Shown here: in pieces, positions 7,724-9,190 of the stretch
Numbering within the stretch: position 1 is the stretch's first letter
Layout: each line of letters begins with the position of its first letter
Notes under the pieces: generated by a model
What the model saw: the letters and a program-made list of their open reading frames with translations, nothing else
Told to the model about the DNA's origin: nothing
The model's database searches: none
Program-made: the position numbers and the translations under genes
Assembly (NCBI GenBank): GCA_903834645.1
Contig: CAILKA010000261.1
Span: forward strand, 1 to 9,190
Direction: 5' to 3'
Origin: an uncultured beta proteobacterium
Lineage (GTDB): Bacteria > Pseudomonadota > Gammaproteobacteria > Burkholderiales > Burkholderiaceae_C
Length of the DNA stretch: 9,190 bases

Positions 7724-7743
7724 GCAGGCAGCCTCATCACGCC

Positions 7744-9177
7744 ATGCGCGACTTCGCGACGCTCTACCAGCGGCTCGACGCCACCACCTCCACCACCGAC
7801 AAGGTGGAGGCGCTCGCGCGCTACTACGCCCAGGCCCCCGCCGCAGACGCCGCCTGGGCCACCTGGTTCCTGGCCGGCGGCAAGCCACGCCAGGTCGTGC
7901 CGACTGCGCGGCTGCGCGAGCTCGCCGGCGAGGCGGCGGGCATCGACGCATGGCTGTTCGAGGAGTGCTACCAGGCGGTGGGCGATCTCGCCGAGACGAT
8001 CGCGCACGTGTGGCCTTCGGGCCCGGGTGGCGGCCAGGAGGGCCTGGCGCACTGGGTCGAGGAGCGGCTCTTGCCGCTGCGCGGCCTGGAGGCCGAAGCC
8101 CAGCGCGAGCGGCTGCGTGCCGCCTTCGACGAGCTCGACACGCCCGGGCGCTTCCTGCTCGTCAAGCTCATCGGCGGGGGCTTTCGGGTGGGGGTGAGCC
8201 GCCAGCTCGTGCAGCGCGCGCTTGCGCAGGTGGCTGGCCTGGACGAGAAGCTGCTTGCCCAGCGCATGATGGGATGGACCGACACGCGCAACCCGCCCAC
8301 TGCCGCGCGCTTCCAGGCGCTGCTCGACTCCGCGGCCGCACCCGGGCAGGATGCGGGCCAGCCTTATCCCTTCTTCCTCGCCCACCCGCTGGACGTGGCG
8401 CCCCCGGCGCTGGGCGAGGTGTCGCAGTGGCTGGCCGAGTGGAAGTACGACGGCATCCGCGCGCAGCTCGTGCGGCGGGCCGGGCAGACGTGGATCTGGT
8501 CACGCGGGGAGGAGTTGGTCACCGAGCGCTTTCCGGAAGTGGTGGCGCTGGCCGCCAGCCTGCCCGACGGCACCGTGCTCGACGGCGAGATCCTGGCCTG
8601 GTGCGTCGGCGAGGCCGCGCCCGCGCCCTTCCAGCTGCTGCAGCAGCGCATCGCACGCAAGAGCCTGACGCGCAAGGTGCTGGCTGACGCCCCGGTGCGT
8701 TTCGTTGCCTACGACCTGCTCGAGGTGGAAGGCGTGGACTGGCGCGACCATCCGCAGCAGTTGCGCCGGGAGCGCATGGAGCGGCTGCTGGAGGGCTCGG
8801 CGCTGCCCGTCTCGCCGATGGTGCCAGCCCGCGACTGGGAGGAACTGGCCACGCTGCGTGCCCAGTCGCGCGCGCGCGGCGTCGAGGGCCTGATGCTCAA
8901 GCACCGTGCGGCGCGCTACGGCACTGGGCGGCGCAAGCAGGCCGACCTGGCCGCGGGCACCTGGTGGAAGTGGAAGATCGACCCGCTCACGGCCGATGCG
9001 GTGCTGATCTACGCCCAGGCCGGCCACGGGCGCCGCGCCAGCGTCTACACCGACTACACCTTCGCCGTGTGGAACCGCGCGCCCGCCGATGCCGCCGAGG
9101 CCCAGGCCGTGGTGGAGGCGATCGCCCGGCGCGAGCCGCCGCGGCCGGGCGGTTTGCAACTCGTGCCCTTTGCCTAG
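7744..9177 (+). CDS. ATP-dependent DNA ligase, ended early by an amber codon
   Basis: This enzyme seals nicks in DNA using ATP through a lysyl-AMP intermediate. The visible product is 477 residues. An N-terminal DNA-binding domain (1 to about 215) starts MRDFATLYQRLDATTST, and the later LFEECYQAVGDLAETIA (71-87) matches the bacterial ligase found with Lhr-type helicase and exonuclease genes. The nucleotidyltransferase domain has motif I KYDG (nucleophile Lys234), motif Ia SRG (253-255), motif III LDGEI (279-283), motif IIIa VAYDLLEVEG (321-330), motif IV EGLMLK (381-386) and motif V WWKWK (407-411). The OB fold begins (AVLIYAQAGHG; YTDYTFAVW) but stops at LVPFA. Family members run on as KAYSGLTD, and here TAG replaces the expected lysine codon while the frame continues A-Y-S-G. 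Most of the OB fold and motif VI (an Arg-x-Asp-Lys motif) would be missing, roughly 50-60 residues, so the product is probably impaired if the TAG is real and not read through. The ATG at 7744 was chosen from the family N terminus; no clear Shine-Dalgarno is visible. Confidence 0.88.
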   Translation: MRDFATLYQRLDATTSTTDKVEALARYYAQAPAADAAWATWFLAGGKPRQVVPTARLRELAGEAAGIDAWLFEECYQAVGDLAETIAHVWPSGPGGGQEGLAHWVEERLLPLRGLEAEAQRERLRAAFDELDTPGRFLLVKLIGGGFRVGVSRQLVQRALAQVAGLDEKLLAQRMMGWTDTRNPPTAARFQALLDSAAAPGQDAGQPYPFFLAHPLDVAPPALGEVSQWLAEWKYDGIRAQLVRRAGQTWIWSRGEELVTERFPEVVALAASLPDGTVLDGEILAWCVGEAAPAPFQLLQQRIARKSLTRKVLADAPVRFVAYDLLEVEGVDWRDHPQQLRRERMERLLEGSALPVSPMVPARDWEELATLRAQSRARGVEGLMLKHRAARYGTGRRKQADLAAGTWWKWKIDPLTADAVLIYAQAGHGRRASVYTDYTFAVWNRAPADAAEAQAVVEAIARREPPRPGGLQLVPFA

Positions 9178-9190
9178 GCCTACTCGGGCC
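9175..9190 (+). pseudogene. In-frame TAG and continuing ligase reading frame at the window edge
   Basis: TAG at 9175-9177 is followed in the same frame by GCC TAC TCG GGC and a final C, reading Ala-Tyr-Ser-Gly and probably Leu. This is the motif that follows the lysine in intact ligases (LVPFA-K-AYSGL). A single A-to-T change turns AAG into TAG, so this looks like one substitution rather than a natural end of the gene. The remnant runs out of the window, and whether it stays open is unknown. Confidence 0.65.

Noticed and set aside
7393..7743. An upstream extension of the ligase frame overlapping the end of the MFS gene
   Set aside because: The extension has no ligase similarity and low-complexity Ala/Arg/Gly content. 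The family N terminus begins at the ATG at 7744.
1..9190. CRISPR arrays, tRNA or rRNA genes, insertion sequences, prophage or toxin-antitoxin genes
   Set aside because: There are no repeated spacer-like units, no cloverleaf or rRNA signatures, no transposase motifs and no terminal inverted repeats. Almost all bases are used by five ordinary-length genes.

Overview
The window is a dense, very GC-rich stretch (roughly 70% G+C by eye) with strongly GC-biased third codon positions. Gene content and protein style suggest a betaproteobacterium, probably Burkholderiales. This assignment is an inference, because no rRNA or other taxonomic marker is present. There are five protein genes, almost no non-coding DNA, and no RNA genes, CRISPR arrays or mobile elements that I can see.

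Layout. (1) 1-1202 (+): the 3' part of a HlyD/MacA-type periplasmic adaptor gene whose true start lies left of the window. (2) 1199-3793 (+): an MgtA-like P-type ATPase whose GTG start overlaps the adaptor stop as GTGA, so the two are probably translationally coupled. (3) 3711-6416 (-): a 901-residue fusion of an NDP-forming acyl-CoA synthetase and a GNAT acetyltransferase (Pat/PatZ architecture). It converges on the ATPase gene and overlaps it tail-to-tail by 83 bp. (4) 6494-7723 (+): an MFS transporter of the oxalate/formate/monocarboxylate-like (OFA) type, divergent from the acetyltransferase gene across a 77-bp gap. (5) 7744-9177 (+): an ATP-dependent DNA ligase 20 bp downstream of the MFS gene.

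The adaptor and ATPase look like one transcription unit concerned with cation transport and envelope export; the rest of that unit lies upstream. The synthetase/acetyltransferase is a candidate protein-lysine acetyltransferase, but it keeps the synthetase histidine motif (SHTGALAGSD) that, from memory, the enterobacterial Pat/PatZ proteins lack. The MFS carrier next to it may import a small carboxylate, which would fit acyl-CoA metabolism, but this is only contextual.

The strongest anomaly is at the right end. The ligase frame is closed by a TAG at 9175-9177 just before the expected family motif KAYSGL. The TAG stands where a lysine codon (AAG) is expected, and the frame continues A-Y-S-G to the window edge. 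The product would lack most of its OB fold and motif VI. This points to a recent nonsense mutation, an assembly error or amber readthrough. I see no wholly new system here. The retained synthetase histidine and the adaptor/ATPase pairing are the next most interesting points.
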